Source of the DNA: Pseudomonas sp. MYb118
Lineage (GTDB): Bacteria; Pseudomonadota; Gammaproteobacteria; Pseudomonadales; Pseudomonadaceae
Length of the DNA stretch: 64,000 nucleotides
Assembly: GCF_040947875.1 (NCBI RefSeq)
Contig: NZ_JBFRXN010000002.1
Coordinates: forward strand, 2,480,001-2,544,000
Direction of reading: 5' to 3'
Shown piece after piece: positions 1-9,933 of this stretch; position 1 is the stretch's first letter; the number at the start of each line of letters is the position of its first letter. The position numbers and the translations under genes were made by a program. The notes below the pieces were generated by a model that saw nothing but the letters and a program-made list of their open reading frames with translations, searched no databases and was not told where the DNA came from.

Positions 1-1
1 G

Positions 2-2173
2 GACATCGACAGCTACGCACCGCATATCCGTGCCGTGTTTGGCCAGCTCGATCGCAACGATCCGCGCTTCATTCCCTTCACGCTCGCCGACCAGGGCCAG
101 CGGGGTCGTGATCCGTTGCTGATCGCAGTGGAACATTTGCTCAAGCTGCCCGACAGCCGCTTCCCGGTCAGCGAGATTCTCGACCTGTTGGACGTGCCGG
201 CATTGCGCGCCCGATTCGGCGTCGAAGAACGCGACCTGCCTACTCTGCATCGCTGGATCGAAGGAGCGGGCATCCGCTGGGGTATGAACGCCGGGCAACG
301 GGCTGGCCTGGGCTTGCCGCAGGAGCTGGAGCAGAACAGTTGGCGGTTCGGCTTGCGGCGTATGCTGCTCGGCTATGCCGTGGGCAGTGGCGAGGCCTGC
401 GAAGGCATCGAGCCGTACGACGAAATCGGCGGGCTGGACGCGGCGCTCATCGGCCCGTTGGTGGCCCTGCTCGATGCCCTGGAAATCGCCCATCAGGAAT
501 TGTCCGAGCCGGCACCACCCCAGCAGTGGGGGCAGCGCCTGCAAGCGCTGGTGCAGTTGTTTTTCCAGGCCAGCAACGAGCATGACGACTACCTGCTGGG
601 CCAACTCGAAGAGTTGCGCGAAACCTGGCTGGAAACCTGCGAGTCGGTCGGCCTGCATGACAGCTTGCCGTTGACCGTGGTCCGCGAAGCCTGGCTCGCC
701 GGTCTCGATCAAGGGCGGCTGTCCCAGCGCTTCCTGGCCGGTGCGGTGAACTTCTGCACCTTGATGCCGATGCGTGCGATCCCCTTCAAACTGGTGTGCC
801 TGCTGGGCATGAACGACGGCGATTACCCGCGCGCGCAACCGCCGCTGGACTTCGACCTGATGGGCAGCGACTACCGTCCTGGTGACCGTTCTCGCCGTGA
901 AGATGACCGCTACCTGCTGCTGGAGGCTTTGCTGTCCGCCCGTGATCAACTCTATGTCAGTTGGGTGGGCCGCAGCATTCGCGACAACAGCGAGCGTCCG
1001 GCGTCGGTATTGATCGGGCAACTGCGTGATCACCTCGCCAGCGGCTGGCGGTTGCACGCGGCCGATGAAGACCTGCTGCACGCCACCACCCAGGAACATC
1101 CACTGCAACCGTTCAGCGCCCGCTACTTTCATGAGGGTGATGAGCTGTTCAGTTACGCCAGTGAGTGGCAGGCGCTGCACCAGGCGAATGAGCGCGTAGC
1201 CGACAATCAGCCGTTGCCGGCCTACGTGCAGGAAGAGCCGTTGAGTCTCGGCCAGCTTCAGGATTTTCTGCGTAACCCGGTACGACACTTCTTCAGCCAG
1301 CGGCTGAAAGTGTTCTTCGAGGCTGCAGAAGTCCCCCTGGCTGACGAAGAACCTTTCGTCCTCGACGCCTTACAACGTTACACCCTCAGCGACAATCTGC
1401 TGGGCGCCGCACTGGCCCGGATCGAGGCGGCCGATGAGGTGCTGGAATCCCAGGCCAGACGCCTGCAAAACAGTGGGCTGTTGCCCATGGCCGGGTTTGG
1501 CGAATGCCTGCAACGTGAGCTGATCGAACCGCTGCCGGATCTGTTGCAGCGTTATCAACAGCTCCTGGCGTTATGGCCGACTCCGCTTGCCAGCGCGTTG
1601 CCGATCAGTCTGCAATCCCATGGGTTGCAGGTCGAAGGCTGGCTCAGCGGCCTGCATCAACGCGCGGACGGCGGGTTGCTGTCGGTCACCACGATCCCCA
1701 ACAGCATCGGTGGCATCAAGTCACGCAAGTGGCACCGCCTCACCCGTCCGTGGGTCAATCACCTGGTGGCCTGCGCCAGCGGCATGGCGATGACCACGGC
1801 GCTGGTGGCCAGTGACGACAGCCTGCTATTGCCACCGATGGAAGAGCAAACCGCGTCGCAAATCCTCGGTGATCTGCTGCAAGCCTGGCAGGCCGGCATG
1901 CGCCAGCCGCTGCCGGTCGCGGTGAAGACCGCGTTTGCCTGGCTCGGCCAGACCGATCCGGCCAAGGCCGACGCCGCGGCCCGCAAAGCCTACGAAGGTG
2001 ACGGCCTGACCACGGACGGCGAGCGGCGCGAAAGCCCGGCGCTGGCCCGGCAGTTCGCCGACTACGACGCGCTGATTGCCGACGAGACCTTCCCGGATTG
2101 GTGCAACGCTTTGTACAAACCAATGGTTGACGCTGCCTGGCGCTCATTGAACAGCGAGGAGGCGCGCTCATGA
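2..2173 (+). CDS. recC: RecC, exonuclease V gamma subunit (5' end outside window)
   Basis: C-terminal about 723 residues of RecC, the subunit of the RecBCD helicase-nuclease that recognises Chi and splits the strands during double-strand break repair. The reading frame is open from base 2, so the gene starts upstream of the window. Identification rests on RecC-like sequence such as MPMRAIPFKLVCLLGMNDGD (an inactivated helicase-like core segment), SRREDDRYLLLEALLSARDQ and the LSLGQLQDFLRNPVRHFF segment of the nuclease-like C-terminal domain, and on the downstream recB and recD. Its TGA overlaps the recB ATG (ATGA), so the two are translationally coupled. The order recC-recB-recD is the usual one in Pseudomonas. 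Nothing appears truncated at the 3' end. Confidence 0.95.
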   Translation, partial: DIDSYAPHIRAVFGQLDRNDPRFIPFTLADQGQRGRDPLLIAVEHLLKLPDSRFPVSEILDLLDVPALRARFGVEERDLPTLHRWIEGAGIRWGMNAGQRAGLGLPQELEQNSWRFGLRRMLLGYAVGSGEACEGIEPYDEIGGLDAALIGPLVALLDALEIAHQELSEPAPPQQWGQRLQALVQLFFQASNEHDDYLLGQLEELRETWLETCESVGLHDSLPLTVVREAWLAGLDQGRLSQRFLAGAVNFCTLMPMRAIPFKLVCLLGMNDGDYPRAQPPLDFDLMGSDYRPGDRSRREDDRYLLLEALLSARDQLYVSWVGRSIRDNSERPASVLIGQLRDHLASGWRLHAADEDLLHATTQEHPLQPFSARYFHEGDELFSYASEWQALHQANERVADNQPLPAYVQEEPLSLGQLQDFLRNPVRHFFSQRLKVFFEAAEVPLADEEPFVLDALQRYTLSDNLLGAALARIEAADEVLESQARRLQNSGLLPMAGFGECLQRELIEPLPDLLQRYQQLLALWPTPLASALPISLQSHGLQVEGWLSGLHQRADGGLLSVTTIPNSIGGIKSRKWHRLTRPWVNHLVACASGMAMTTALVASDDSLLLPPMEEQTASQILGDLLQAWQAGMRQPLPVAVKTAFAWLGQTDPAKADAAARKAYEGDGLTTDGERRESPALARQFADYDALIADETFPDWCNALYKPMVDAAWRSLNSEEARS

Positions 2174-5100
2174 CCACGCAAACACCCCTGGCCCTGGCCT
2201 TCCCGCTGCGTGGCAGCCAACTGATCGAGGCCAGCGCGGGCACCGGCAAGACCTTCACCATTTCCGCGCTGTACCTGCGCCTGGTTCTGGGACATGGCGG
2301 TGAGGCGAATGGCTTTGGTCGGGAATTGTTGCCGCCGCAAATCCTCGTGGTGACCTTCACCGATGCAGCGACCAAGGAACTGCGCGAACGTATTCGTACG
2401 CGCCTTGCCGAAGCGGCGCGGTTTTTCCGCGACGAGACCCCGGCGCCGGATGCGCTGATCGCCGAGTTGCGCGATGGGTATCCGCCCGAGCAGTGGCCCG
2501 GCTGCGCCAACCGTCTCGACATCGCCGCGCAGTGGATGGATGAAGCCGCGGTCTCGACCATCCACAGTTGGTGTCAGCGCATGCTGCGCGAGCACGCTTT
2601 CGACAGCGGCAGCCTGTTCACCCAGAGCCTGGAAACCGACCACAGCGATTTGCTCGGCGAGGTTCTGCGCGATTACTGGCGCCTGTTCTGCTACCCGATG
2701 CAGGACGACGCATTGAATTGGGTGCGCAACAATTGGGGCGGTCCTGCGGCGCTGTTGCCAAGGGTCCGTGGCTTGTTCGCCAGCGCCCGCAACAGTGACG
2801 ACGGCAAGGCGCCTGCCGAGCTGATCGTCGAATGCCTGCAAGAACGGCGGGCGGCCCTGGTTGATCTGAAGCGCCCCTGGCGCGAGTGGGCGGACGAACT
2901 GCTTGCGATCTGCCACGCAGGTGTTGCCAGCAAAAACGTCGATGGTCGCAAGATGCAGGCGCGCTACTTTGAGCCCTGGTTCGAGAAGCTCAAAGCCTGG
3001 GCCGAAGACGAGTCGCTGGAGCAACTGGACCTCGGCACCGGCTTCACCCGTCTGACGCCTGACGGCATGGCCGAGGCCTGGAAAAAGGGGGAGGTGCCCA
3101 GCCATCCCGGACTGGATGCGATGCCGGGTCTCAAGGCCAGTCTCGACGCCTTGCCCACACCAGACGCCGCCGTCCTGCAACACGCCGCCCATTGGGTGAG
3201 TGCGCGGTTCGAAGCGGAAAAGCGCCGCCGTGCGGAAATGGGTTTCGACGACATGCTGCTGCGCCTCGATGCCGCGCTGCAAGCCGAGGGTGGCGAACGT
3301 CTGGCGACCCTGATCCGTGAGCAGTTCCCAGTGGCGTTGATCGACGAGTTCCAGGACACCGACCCGGTGCAGTACCGCATCTTCGAGAGTATCTATCGCA
3401 TCGAAGACAACAACCCGGAGTGCGGCCTGTTCCTGATCGGCGACCCCAAGCAGGCGATCTACGCCTTCCGTGGCGCCGACATCTTCACCTACCTGCGCGC
3501 GCGCCAGGCCACGGCGGGGCGGCTGCACACCCTGGGCACCAACTTCCGCTCCAGCCATGGCATGGTCGAGGCGGCCAACCATGTGTTCGCCCGCGCCGAA
3601 TCGCGTGAGACCGGGCGCGGTGCGTTTCTGTTTCGTGAACAGAATGGTGAAAATCCGGTGCCGTTCCTGAACGTGTCGTCCCAGGGCCGCAAGGAGGTAT
3701 TCAGCCTCGATGGCCAGGAAGTCCCGGCGCTGAACATCTGGCACCTGTCGGCCGAGCAGCCGTTGTCCGGCGCGGTCTATCGCCAGCAACTGGCTGCCAC
3801 CTGCGCCAGCCAGATCACCGCGTTGCTCAATGGCGGGCAACAGGGCAGGGCCGGGTTCGTCCGGGACGGCAAGGACTTCAAAGGCCTGCTGCCGGCGGAC
3901 ATCGCGATCCTGGTGCGCGACGGCAACGAGGCCCAGGCCGTGCGCGCCGAGCTTACTGCCCGTGGCGTGCGCAGCGTTTATCTGTCCGACAAGGACTCGG
4001 TGTTCGCTGCCCAGGAGGCCCACGACCTGCTCACCTGGCTCAAGGCCTGTGCCGAGCCGGATGCCGAGCGCCCGCTGCGCGCCGCCCTGGCCAGCATCAC
4101 GCTGAACCTGTCGCTGGCCGAGCTTGAGCGCCTGAATCAGGATGAGCTGGCCTGGGAAGCGCGGGTCATGCAGTTCCGCAGTTATCGTGAACTGTGGCGC
4201 AAGCAGGGTGTGCTGCCGATGCTGCGGCGCCTGTTGCACGACTTCCAGTTGCCCCAGGCGTTGATCGCACGCAACGACGGCGAGCGGGTGCTGACCAACC
4301 TGCTGCACCTGTCCGAATTGCTGCAACAGGCCGCCGCCGAGCTCGATGGCGAGCAGGCGCTGATCCGTCACCTGTCCGAGCACCTGGCACTGTCCGGCCA
4401 GGCCGGCGAAGAACAGATCCTGCGCCTGGAAAGCGACGAGCAACTGGTCAAGGTGGTGACCATCCACAAGTCCAAGGGGCTGGAGTATCCGTTGGTGTTC
4501 CTGCCGTTCGTGTGCTCGGCCAAGCCGGTGGACGGCAGCCGCCTGCCGCTGCATTACCACGACGAATCCGGCCATGCCCAGGTGACTCTGAAGCCCACGC
4601 CGGAGTTGATCGCCCAGGCGGACGACGAGCGCCTGGCCGAGGACCTGCGCCTGCTCTACGTTGCCCTGACGCGCGCACAGCACGCTTGCTGGCTCGGCGT
4701 TACCGACCTCAAGCGCGGCAATAACAACAGTTCGGTGTTGCACCTCTCGGCACTCGGTTACCTGCTGGGTGGCGGTGCGGCCCTGGCGGAGCCCGCGGGC
4801 CTGAAGCGCTGGCTGGAAGACTTGCAGCAGGACTGTCCGGCATTGACCTACAGCGAGATGCCGGAAAAAACCGACGAGCACTATCAACCGCCGCTCAATC
4901 AGGCCGCGTTGCTCGCGGCACTGATCCCCACGCGCAAGGCCAGCGAGAACTGGTGGATCGCCTCCTACAGCGCCCTGCGCATCGGCGACACCCTGAGCGT
5001 GGGCAGCGATGAAGCCCCGGAGAACCCGCAGGCGCAAAAGCTGTTCGACGACGAGCGTCTCGACCCCGAAGCACCGCGCGAAACCGTGACGGGCGGCGCC

Positions 5101-5862
5101 GATATCCATCGTTTCCCGCGCGGCCCCAACCCCGGCACGTTCCTGCATGGCTTGCTCGAGTGGGCCGGTGACGAAGGCTTCGCCGCCACCCCGCAGGCGC
5201 TGGAAGATGCGATCGCCCGGCGTTGCAATCGCCGTGGCTGGGAGGGCTGGATCAGCGCCCTGAGTGACTGGTTGCAGCACTTGATCAACTCGCCCTTGCC
5301 GGTGGGCGAGGGCCAGCCGCCGGTGATGCTTGCGCAGTTGCAGCAGTACCGGGTCGAGATGGAATTCTGGTTCGCCAGCCACCGGGTCGATGTGCTCAAA
5401 CTCGATGAACTGGTGCGCCAGCACACCCACAACGGCGTGGCCCGGGTCGCCGCGGAGCCGGTGCTGCTCAATGGCATGTTCAAGGGTTTCATCGACCTGA
5501 CGTTCGAACACCAGGGCCGTTACTACGTCGCCGATTACAAATCCAACTGGCTGGGCGTCGATGACGCGGCCTACACCGAGCAGGCCATGGAGCAGTCGAT
5601 CCTCGACAATCGCTACGACCTGCAATACGTGCTGTACCTGCTGGCGCTGCATCGTCAGCTCAAGGCGCGGTTGGCCGATTACGATTACGACCGGCACGTC
5701 GGCGGGGCGCTGTACCTGTTCCTGCGCGGCACCCGGGCGGCTTCCCGGGGCGTGTATTTCGCCCGTCCGCCGAAAACCTTGATCGAGCGTCTGGACAGCT
5801 TGTTCCAGGGCAAACCGCAACCCAAGGCCGAACCGGCCTGGGTGCAGGGAGAACTGCTATGA
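2170..5862 (+). CDS. recB: RecB, exonuclease V beta subunit (3'-5' helicase and nuclease)
   Basis: 1230 residues, close to the usual RecB length. The N-terminal SF1A helicase has a Walker A motif ASAGTGKTFT near residues 18-27, a UvrD-type Walker B/motif II (LIDEFQDTDP near 390), motif III-like GDPKQAIYAFRGAD and motif V-VI segments (VVTIHKSKGLEYPLVFLPF, LLYVALTRAQ). The C-terminal nuclease domain carries the catalytic DYK (D1122-Y-K1124, in ADYKSNWLG), equivalent to the E. coli Asp1080/Lys1082 pair. RecB supplies the slow helicase and the only nuclease of RecBCD and loads RecA after Chi. It starts inside the recC stop codon, and its own stop overlaps the recD start by 4 bases. Confidence 0.97.
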   Translation: MTTQTPLALAFPLRGSQLIEASAGTGKTFTISALYLRLVLGHGGEANGFGRELLPPQILVVTFTDAATKELRERIRTRLAEAARFFRDETPAPDALIAELRDGYPPEQWPGCANRLDIAAQWMDEAAVSTIHSWCQRMLREHAFDSGSLFTQSLETDHSDLLGEVLRDYWRLFCYPMQDDALNWVRNNWGGPAALLPRVRGLFASARNSDDGKAPAELIVECLQERRAALVDLKRPWREWADELLAICHAGVASKNVDGRKMQARYFEPWFEKLKAWAEDESLEQLDLGTGFTRLTPDGMAEAWKKGEVPSHPGLDAMPGLKASLDALPTPDAAVLQHAAHWVSARFEAEKRRRAEMGFDDMLLRLDAALQAEGGERLATLIREQFPVALIDEFQDTDPVQYRIFESIYRIEDNNPECGLFLIGDPKQAIYAFRGADIFTYLRARQATAGRLHTLGTNFRSSHGMVEAANHVFARAESRETGRGAFLFREQNGENPVPFLNVSSQGRKEVFSLDGQEVPALNIWHLSAEQPLSGAVYRQQLAATCASQITALLNGGQQGRAGFVRDGKDFKGLLPADIAILVRDGNEAQAVRAELTARGVRSVYLSDKDSVFAAQEAHDLLTWLKACAEPDAERPLRAALASITLNLSLAELERLNQDELAWEARVMQFRSYRELWRKQGVLPMLRRLLHDFQLPQALIARNDGERVLTNLLHLSELLQQAAAELDGEQALIRHLSEHLALSGQAGEEQILRLESDEQLVKVVTIHKSKGLEYPLVFLPFVCSAKPVDGSRLPLHYHDESGHAQVTLKPTPELIAQADDERLAEDLRLLYVALTRAQHACWLGVTDLKRGNNNSSVLHLSALGYLLGGGAALAEPAGLKRWLEDLQQDCPALTYSEMPEKTDEHYQPPLNQAALLAALIPTRKASENWWIASYSALRIGDTLSVGSDEAPENPQAQKLFDDERLDPEAPRETVTGGADIHRFPRGPNPGTFLHGLLEWAGDEGFAATPQALEDAIARRCNRRGWEGWISALSDWLQHLINSPLPVGEGQPPVMLAQLQQYRVEMEFWFASHRVDVLKLDELVRQHTHNGVARVAAEPVLLNGMFKGFIDLTFEHQGRYYVADYKSNWLGVDDAAYTEQAMEQSILDNRYDLQYVLYLLALHRQLKARLADYDYDRHVGGALYLFLRGTRAASRGVYFARPPKTLIERLDSLFQGKPQPKAEPAWVQGELL

Positions 5863-7955
5863 GTCGCACTTTCGCCGATCTGCTGCCCACGCCCCTGGCC
5901 GCCGAAAGCCTGGCGAGCCTGGCACCGCTGAGTCGTGTCGATGATTTGCTGCTGTTGCTCACGCGCTGGGTCGAGCGCGGCTGGCTGCGTGCACTGGACA
6001 AGGCCTTTGTCGCCTTCCTCGCGGAACTGGCCCCGGAGGCCGACCCGCTGGTGCTGCTCGCGGCGGCCTTGACCAGCCATCAACTGGGCCATGGTCACGT
6101 GTGCCTGGACCTGTTCGAAACGCTCAAGGAGCCGGACTTCGCCTTGTCCTTGCCTCCCGAGGGCGATCTGAGCAGTGGCGCGATGCTGCTGCCTTCGCAG
6201 TTGCTCCAGACACTGGACGGCGCCCATTGGTGCAAGGTCCTCGCGGCCAGTCGGCTGGTGGCTTTGGCGGCGGATGAAAGTGACCTGGCGCAGCAACGGC
6301 CACTGGTGCTGTCCGGAAAGCGCCTGTACCTGCGGCGTTACTGGGCCTACGAGCGACGGATCGACAATGCCCTGCGTGTGCGTCTGGCGCAACACGAAAC
6401 GACCCCCGCTGACTTGGCGCAGCGCCTCACCGGCCTGTTCGGCGAGGCGAAAGCCGGCGAGCCCATCGACTGGCAGAAACTCGCCTGTGCCCTGGCTACC
6501 CGAAGTGCCTTCAGCATCGTCACCGGCGGCCCCGGGACCGGCAAGACCACCACGGTGGTGCGCTTGCTGGCGTTGCTCCAGGCACCGGCCGTGGAGGCGG
6601 GCAAGCCGTTGCGCATTCGTCTTGCCGCGCCCACCGGTAAAGCGGCGGCACGGTTGACGGAGTCCATCAGCCAGCAGGTCCTTTCGTTGAAAGTCCCCGA
6701 GGCGGTGCGGGAAAAAATCCCGTCGGACGTTACTACCGTGCACCGCCTGCTGGGCAGTCGCCCTGGTACCCGACATTTCCGACACCATGCCGGTAATCGT
6801 CTGCCGCTGGATGTGCTGGTGGTGGACGAAGCGTCGATGATCGACCTGGAGATGATGGCCAATCTGCTCGATGCGATGCCGGACCACGCCCGCTTGGTGC
6901 TGCTGGGTGACAAGGACCAACTGGCATCGGTGGAAGCCGGTGCGGTGCTGGGTGATTTGTGCCGCGACGCCGAGGCCGGCTGGTACAGCCCGCAGACGCG
7001 CCAGTGGCTGCAAGCGGTCAGCGGTGAACAGCTTGAATCGAGCGGCTTGCAGGAAGACACCCAAGGCCTGCACCCGCTGGCCCAGCAAGTGGTGATGCTG
7101 CGGCATTCGCGTCGGTTTCACGAGGGCAGCGGCATCGGTTTGCTGGCGCGCTGGGTCAACCAGCAGCAACCGGAAGAGGCTCGCAAGTTGCTGGCGCAGC
7201 GCAGCCACGCCGATGTGTTTTCGCTGCCGCTCAAAGGCGAGCATGACCGGGCGCTCGAGCGTTTGTTGCTCGATGGCCATGGCGAGGGCCCACAGGGCTA
7301 TCGGCATTACCTGAGCCTGCTTCGCGAGCGTCGACCGGCGCTCGACAGCCGTTTCGATGACGACTGCTGGACCGAGTGGGCGCGGGATGTACTGCAAGCG
7401 TTCGACGCGTTCCAGTTGCTGTGTGCCGTGCGCAAGGGCCCTTGGGGTGTCGAGGGCCTGAATCAGCGGATCACCGACGCGCTGCTCAAGGCCCGGCTGA
7501 TCGACAGCGATCAACAATGGTACGAAGGCCGACCGGTGTTGATGACCCGCAACGACTATGGCCTGGGCCTGATGAATGGCGACATCGGCATCGCCCTCAA
7601 ACTGCCAGAACGTGAGGGGCCGGACGCCGGGCGTCAGGTGCTGCGCGTGGCTTTTCCGCGTAACGACGGCCAGGGCGGTGTGCGATTTGTTCTGCCGAGT
7701 CGTTTGAATGATGTGGAAACCGTGTACGCCATGACCGTGCACAAATCCCAGGGCTCGGAATTTGCCCACACTGCATTGATCCTGCCGGACGCACTCAACC
7801 CGGTGCTGACCAAGGAACTGATCTACACCGGCATCACCCGTGCCAAGCACTGGTTCACCCTGATCGAGCCGCACAAGGGCGTGTTCGAGGAGGCGGTGCG
7901 ACGCAAGGTCAAGCGCTTGAGTGGTTTGATGCTGGCGCTGGAAGAACGCGTGTAA
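5859..7955 (+). CDS. recD: RecD, exonuclease V alpha subunit (5'-3' helicase)
   Basis: 698 residues, SF1B helicase. Walker A GGPGTGKTTT lies at residues 223-232, Walker B VVDEASMIDL at about 323-332, followed by LLGDKDQLASVE (motif III) and near the C-terminus VYAMTVHKSQGSEF and YTGITRAK (motifs V and VI). RecD is the fast 5'-3' motor of RecBCD; loss of it abolishes exonuclease activity but not recombination. ATG overlaps the recB TGA (ATGA). Last gene of the recCBD operon: about 130 bp without a gene follow before yfiR. Confidence 0.97.
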   Translation: MSRTFADLLPTPLAAESLASLAPLSRVDDLLLLLTRWVERGWLRALDKAFVAFLAELAPEADPLVLLAAALTSHQLGHGHVCLDLFETLKEPDFALSLPPEGDLSSGAMLLPSQLLQTLDGAHWCKVLAASRLVALAADESDLAQQRPLVLSGKRLYLRRYWAYERRIDNALRVRLAQHETTPADLAQRLTGLFGEAKAGEPIDWQKLACALATRSAFSIVTGGPGTGKTTTVVRLLALLQAPAVEAGKPLRIRLAAPTGKAAARLTESISQQVLSLKVPEAVREKIPSDVTTVHRLLGSRPGTRHFRHHAGNRLPLDVLVVDEASMIDLEMMANLLDAMPDHARLVLLGDKDQLASVEAGAVLGDLCRDAEAGWYSPQTRQWLQAVSGEQLESSGLQEDTQGLHPLAQQVVMLRHSRRFHEGSGIGLLARWVNQQQPEEARKLLAQRSHADVFSLPLKGEHDRALERLLLDGHGEGPQGYRHYLSLLRERRPALDSRFDDDCWTEWARDVLQAFDAFQLLCAVRKGPWGVEGLNQRITDALLKARLIDSDQQWYEGRPVLMTRNDYGLGLMNGDIGIALKLPEREGPDAGRQVLRVAFPRNDGQGGVRFVLPSRLNDVETVYAMTVHKSQGSEFAHTALILPDALNPVLTKELIYTGITRAKHWFTLIEPHKGVFEEAVRRKVKRLSGLMLALEERV

Positions 7956-8088
7956 TCAGGAGGTTGAGAGGACGTCGTTCCGGCGCCAAAAAAATGGCTG
8001 GAACGCCCGGCCCGCTTGGCCTCGCGGGTGTTTCGGGGCTGTGCTATCGTTGCGGCACTATCCCGTTACATCCGAAGAGAATCCCTGC

Positions 8089-8664
8089 ATGAAGGTGGCT
8101 GTCAGGACGACAGGACGCATCGTTGCTTGTCAGCAAATCGTGTTCGCAGGTTTTCTCTGTCTGCTCAGTGGCCTGGTTTTCGCGCAAGCGCAAACCCCGT
8201 CCGGCATGGCCGATCAACGCGCGCAAGCAGTGACGCAAGTGGTGCTCGGCATCCTCAGTTACGCCCGCTGGCCGGTCGAGCCGACGCAACTGCGCCTGTG
8301 CATCGTCGGCCCGACCGAGTACACCGACGACCTGGTCAAGGGCACGACGCAGGCCACTGGCCGACCTGTCACGGTGCGCCGCTTGCTGGCCGACAACGCG
8401 TCCATCGTCACCGAGTGCGATGCACTGTATATCGGCAAGCTCACCGGTGATGAACGCAGCCGCCTGTTCACGGCGCTGACCGGGCGGCCGGTCTTGAGCA
8501 TCAGCGAAAGCGACGACCCCTGCACCGTCGGCAGCCTGTTCTGCCTGCGGGTCGGCGATGAACAGGTGTCGTTCGAGGTCAATCTGGACTCCGTTGCCCG
8601 CAGCGGCGTGCGCATTCACCCCAGCGTGCTGCAACTGTCCCGGCGCAGGGCGGCGGCGCCATGA
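8089..8664 (+). CDS. yfiR: YfiR, periplasmic repressor of the diguanylate cyclase YfiN
   Basis: 191 residues with an N-terminal signal sequence (hydrophobic stretch about 16-32, ending FAQA-QT). DUF4154/YfiR family. The four cysteines fall at residues 71, 110, 145 and 152, the same numbers as the two disulfides known for P. aeruginosa YfiR. This supports both the identity and the choice of the ATG at 8089 (preceded by GAAGAGA) over an upstream in-frame GTG at 8041. YfiR binds the periplasmic part of YfiN and keeps the cyclase off; redox or YfiB signals relieve this. The stop overlaps the yfiN ATG (ATGA), the start of a yfiRNB operon. Confidence 0.95.
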   Translation: MKVAVRTTGRIVACQQIVFAGFLCLLSGLVFAQAQTPSGMADQRAQAVTQVVLGILSYARWPVEPTQLRLCIVGPTEYTDDLVKGTTQATGRPVTVRRLLADNASIVTECDALYIGKLTGDERSRLFTALTGRPVLSISESDDPCTVGSLFCLRVGDEQVSFEVNLDSVARSGVRIHPSVLQLSRRRAAAP

Positions 8665-9917
8665 GCCTGTACAGAAGCGGCACTCGCCCGACCTTGCGTT
8701 CGGTGCTCGGCCGCGGTCACCTGATCGTTGCGCTGGTGGCGGTGGCCATGGCCAGTGTGTCGCTGACGCTGCTGGGCGTGCTGGCGCTGCGGGTGTATGC
8801 CGATCACAACCTGCACCTGATCGCTCGCTCGATCAACTACACCGTGGAAGCGGCCGTGGTGTTCAACGACAAGCCGGCGGCCACCGAAGCACTGGCGCTG
8901 ATCGCGTCCACCGAGGAAGTGGCCGATGCCCGGGTGCTGGACGCCCGCGGCCAGGTATTGGCCCATTGGCAGCGACCGGAAAGCGGTTTTTTCACCGACC
9001 TCGAACTGCAGATGGCCAAGGTGTTTCTGGAAAAGCCGATCAACTTGCCGATCCTCCATCAGGACCGCGAAATCGGCAGCATCGAGCTCACCGGCCACGG
9101 CGGCAGCCTGATGCGCTTCCTGCTCAGCGGCCTGGTCGGTATTGTCCTGTGTACTGCCATTAGCGCCTGGGTCGCCCTGTACCTGGCGCGGCGACAACTG
9201 CGCGGCATCACCCGACCGCTGCGCCACCTGGCCACCGTGGCCCACGCCGCACGCAGCGAGCGGGCGTTCGACCAGCGTGTGCCGCCGGCCGAGATCGCCG
9301 AACTGGACAACCTCGGCAACGACTTCAATGCCCTGCTCGATGAACTGGAAACCTGGCAGACCCACCTGCAAAGCGAGAACGAAACCCTGGCCCATCAGGC
9401 CAGCCACGACAGCCTCACCGGGTTGCCGAACCGGGCGTTTTTCGAAGGCCGGCTGATGCGTGCCCTGCGCAATGCGCACAAGCTCGACGAGCGGGTGGCG
9501 GTGCTGTTTCTCGACAGCGACCGGTTCAAGGAAATCAACGACAACTTCGGCCACGCCGCTGGCGATGCGGTGCTGGTGGCGGTGGCCAATCGGGTGCGCG
9601 GGCAACTGCGCGAAGAAGACCTGGTGGCGCGTCTGGGCGGCGACGAGTTCGCTGTCCTGCTGACGCCGCTGCACAAGAACGAGGACGCCGAGCGCATCGC
9701 CGACAAAATCCTCGAGAGCATGGAAATGCCGATTGCCTTGCCGGGGACCACGCAAGTATTGACCTCACTCAGCATCGGCATCGCCATCTACCCCGATCAT
9801 GGCGTGACACCGGGCGCGTTGCTCGACGCCGCCGATACCGCCATGTACCACGCCAAACGCCTCGCCAGAGGTGCCCAGCACACGTCAGGGTCGGAGCACC
9901 CTGTCGCCGACGTTTAA
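8661..9917 (+). CDS. yfiN: YfiN (TpbB), membrane diguanylate cyclase
   Basis: 418 residues. A TM helix at about 20-45, a periplasmic PAS-like (CHASE8-type) region to about 150, a second TM (about 153-178), a HAMP linker (RRQLRGITRPLRHLATVAHA) and a C-terminal GGDEF domain. The active site is G326-G-D-E-F330, with an allosteric c-di-GMP I-site R317-E-E-D320 exactly five residues before it, so product inhibition is expected. No EAL domain. Converts two GTP to c-di-GMP. In P. aeruginosa, release from YfiR drives small-colony variants through Pel and Psl. Overlaps yfiR by 4 bases; yfiB follows after 16 bases. Confidence 0.95.
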   Translation: MSLYRSGTRPTLRSVLGRGHLIVALVAVAMASVSLTLLGVLALRVYADHNLHLIARSINYTVEAAVVFNDKPAATEALALIASTEEVADARVLDARGQVLAHWQRPESGFFTDLELQMAKVFLEKPINLPILHQDREIGSIELTGHGGSLMRFLLSGLVGIVLCTAISAWVALYLARRQLRGITRPLRHLATVAHAARSERAFDQRVPPAEIAELDNLGNDFNALLDELETWQTHLQSENETLAHQASHDSLTGLPNRAFFEGRLMRALRNAHKLDERVAVLFLDSDRFKEINDNFGHAAGDAVLVAVANRVRGQLREEDLVARLGGDEFAVLLTPLHKNEDAERIADKILESMEMPIALPGTTQVLTSLSIGIAIYPDHGVTPGALLDAADTAMYHAKRLARGAQHTSGSEHPVADV

Positions 9918-9933
9918 ATCAGGAGCTCTATCC

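Noticed and set aside
2062..5820. Very long minus-strand open frame (about 1250 codons) opposite recB
   Set aside because: Its sequence is low-complexity His/Gln/Leu-rich with no domain; recB on the plus strand has all helicase and nuclease motifs. A high-GC mirror frame.
5685..7874. Long minus-strand open frame opposite recD
   Set aside because: Same reason: no motifs, and RecD motifs I to VI are on the plus strand.
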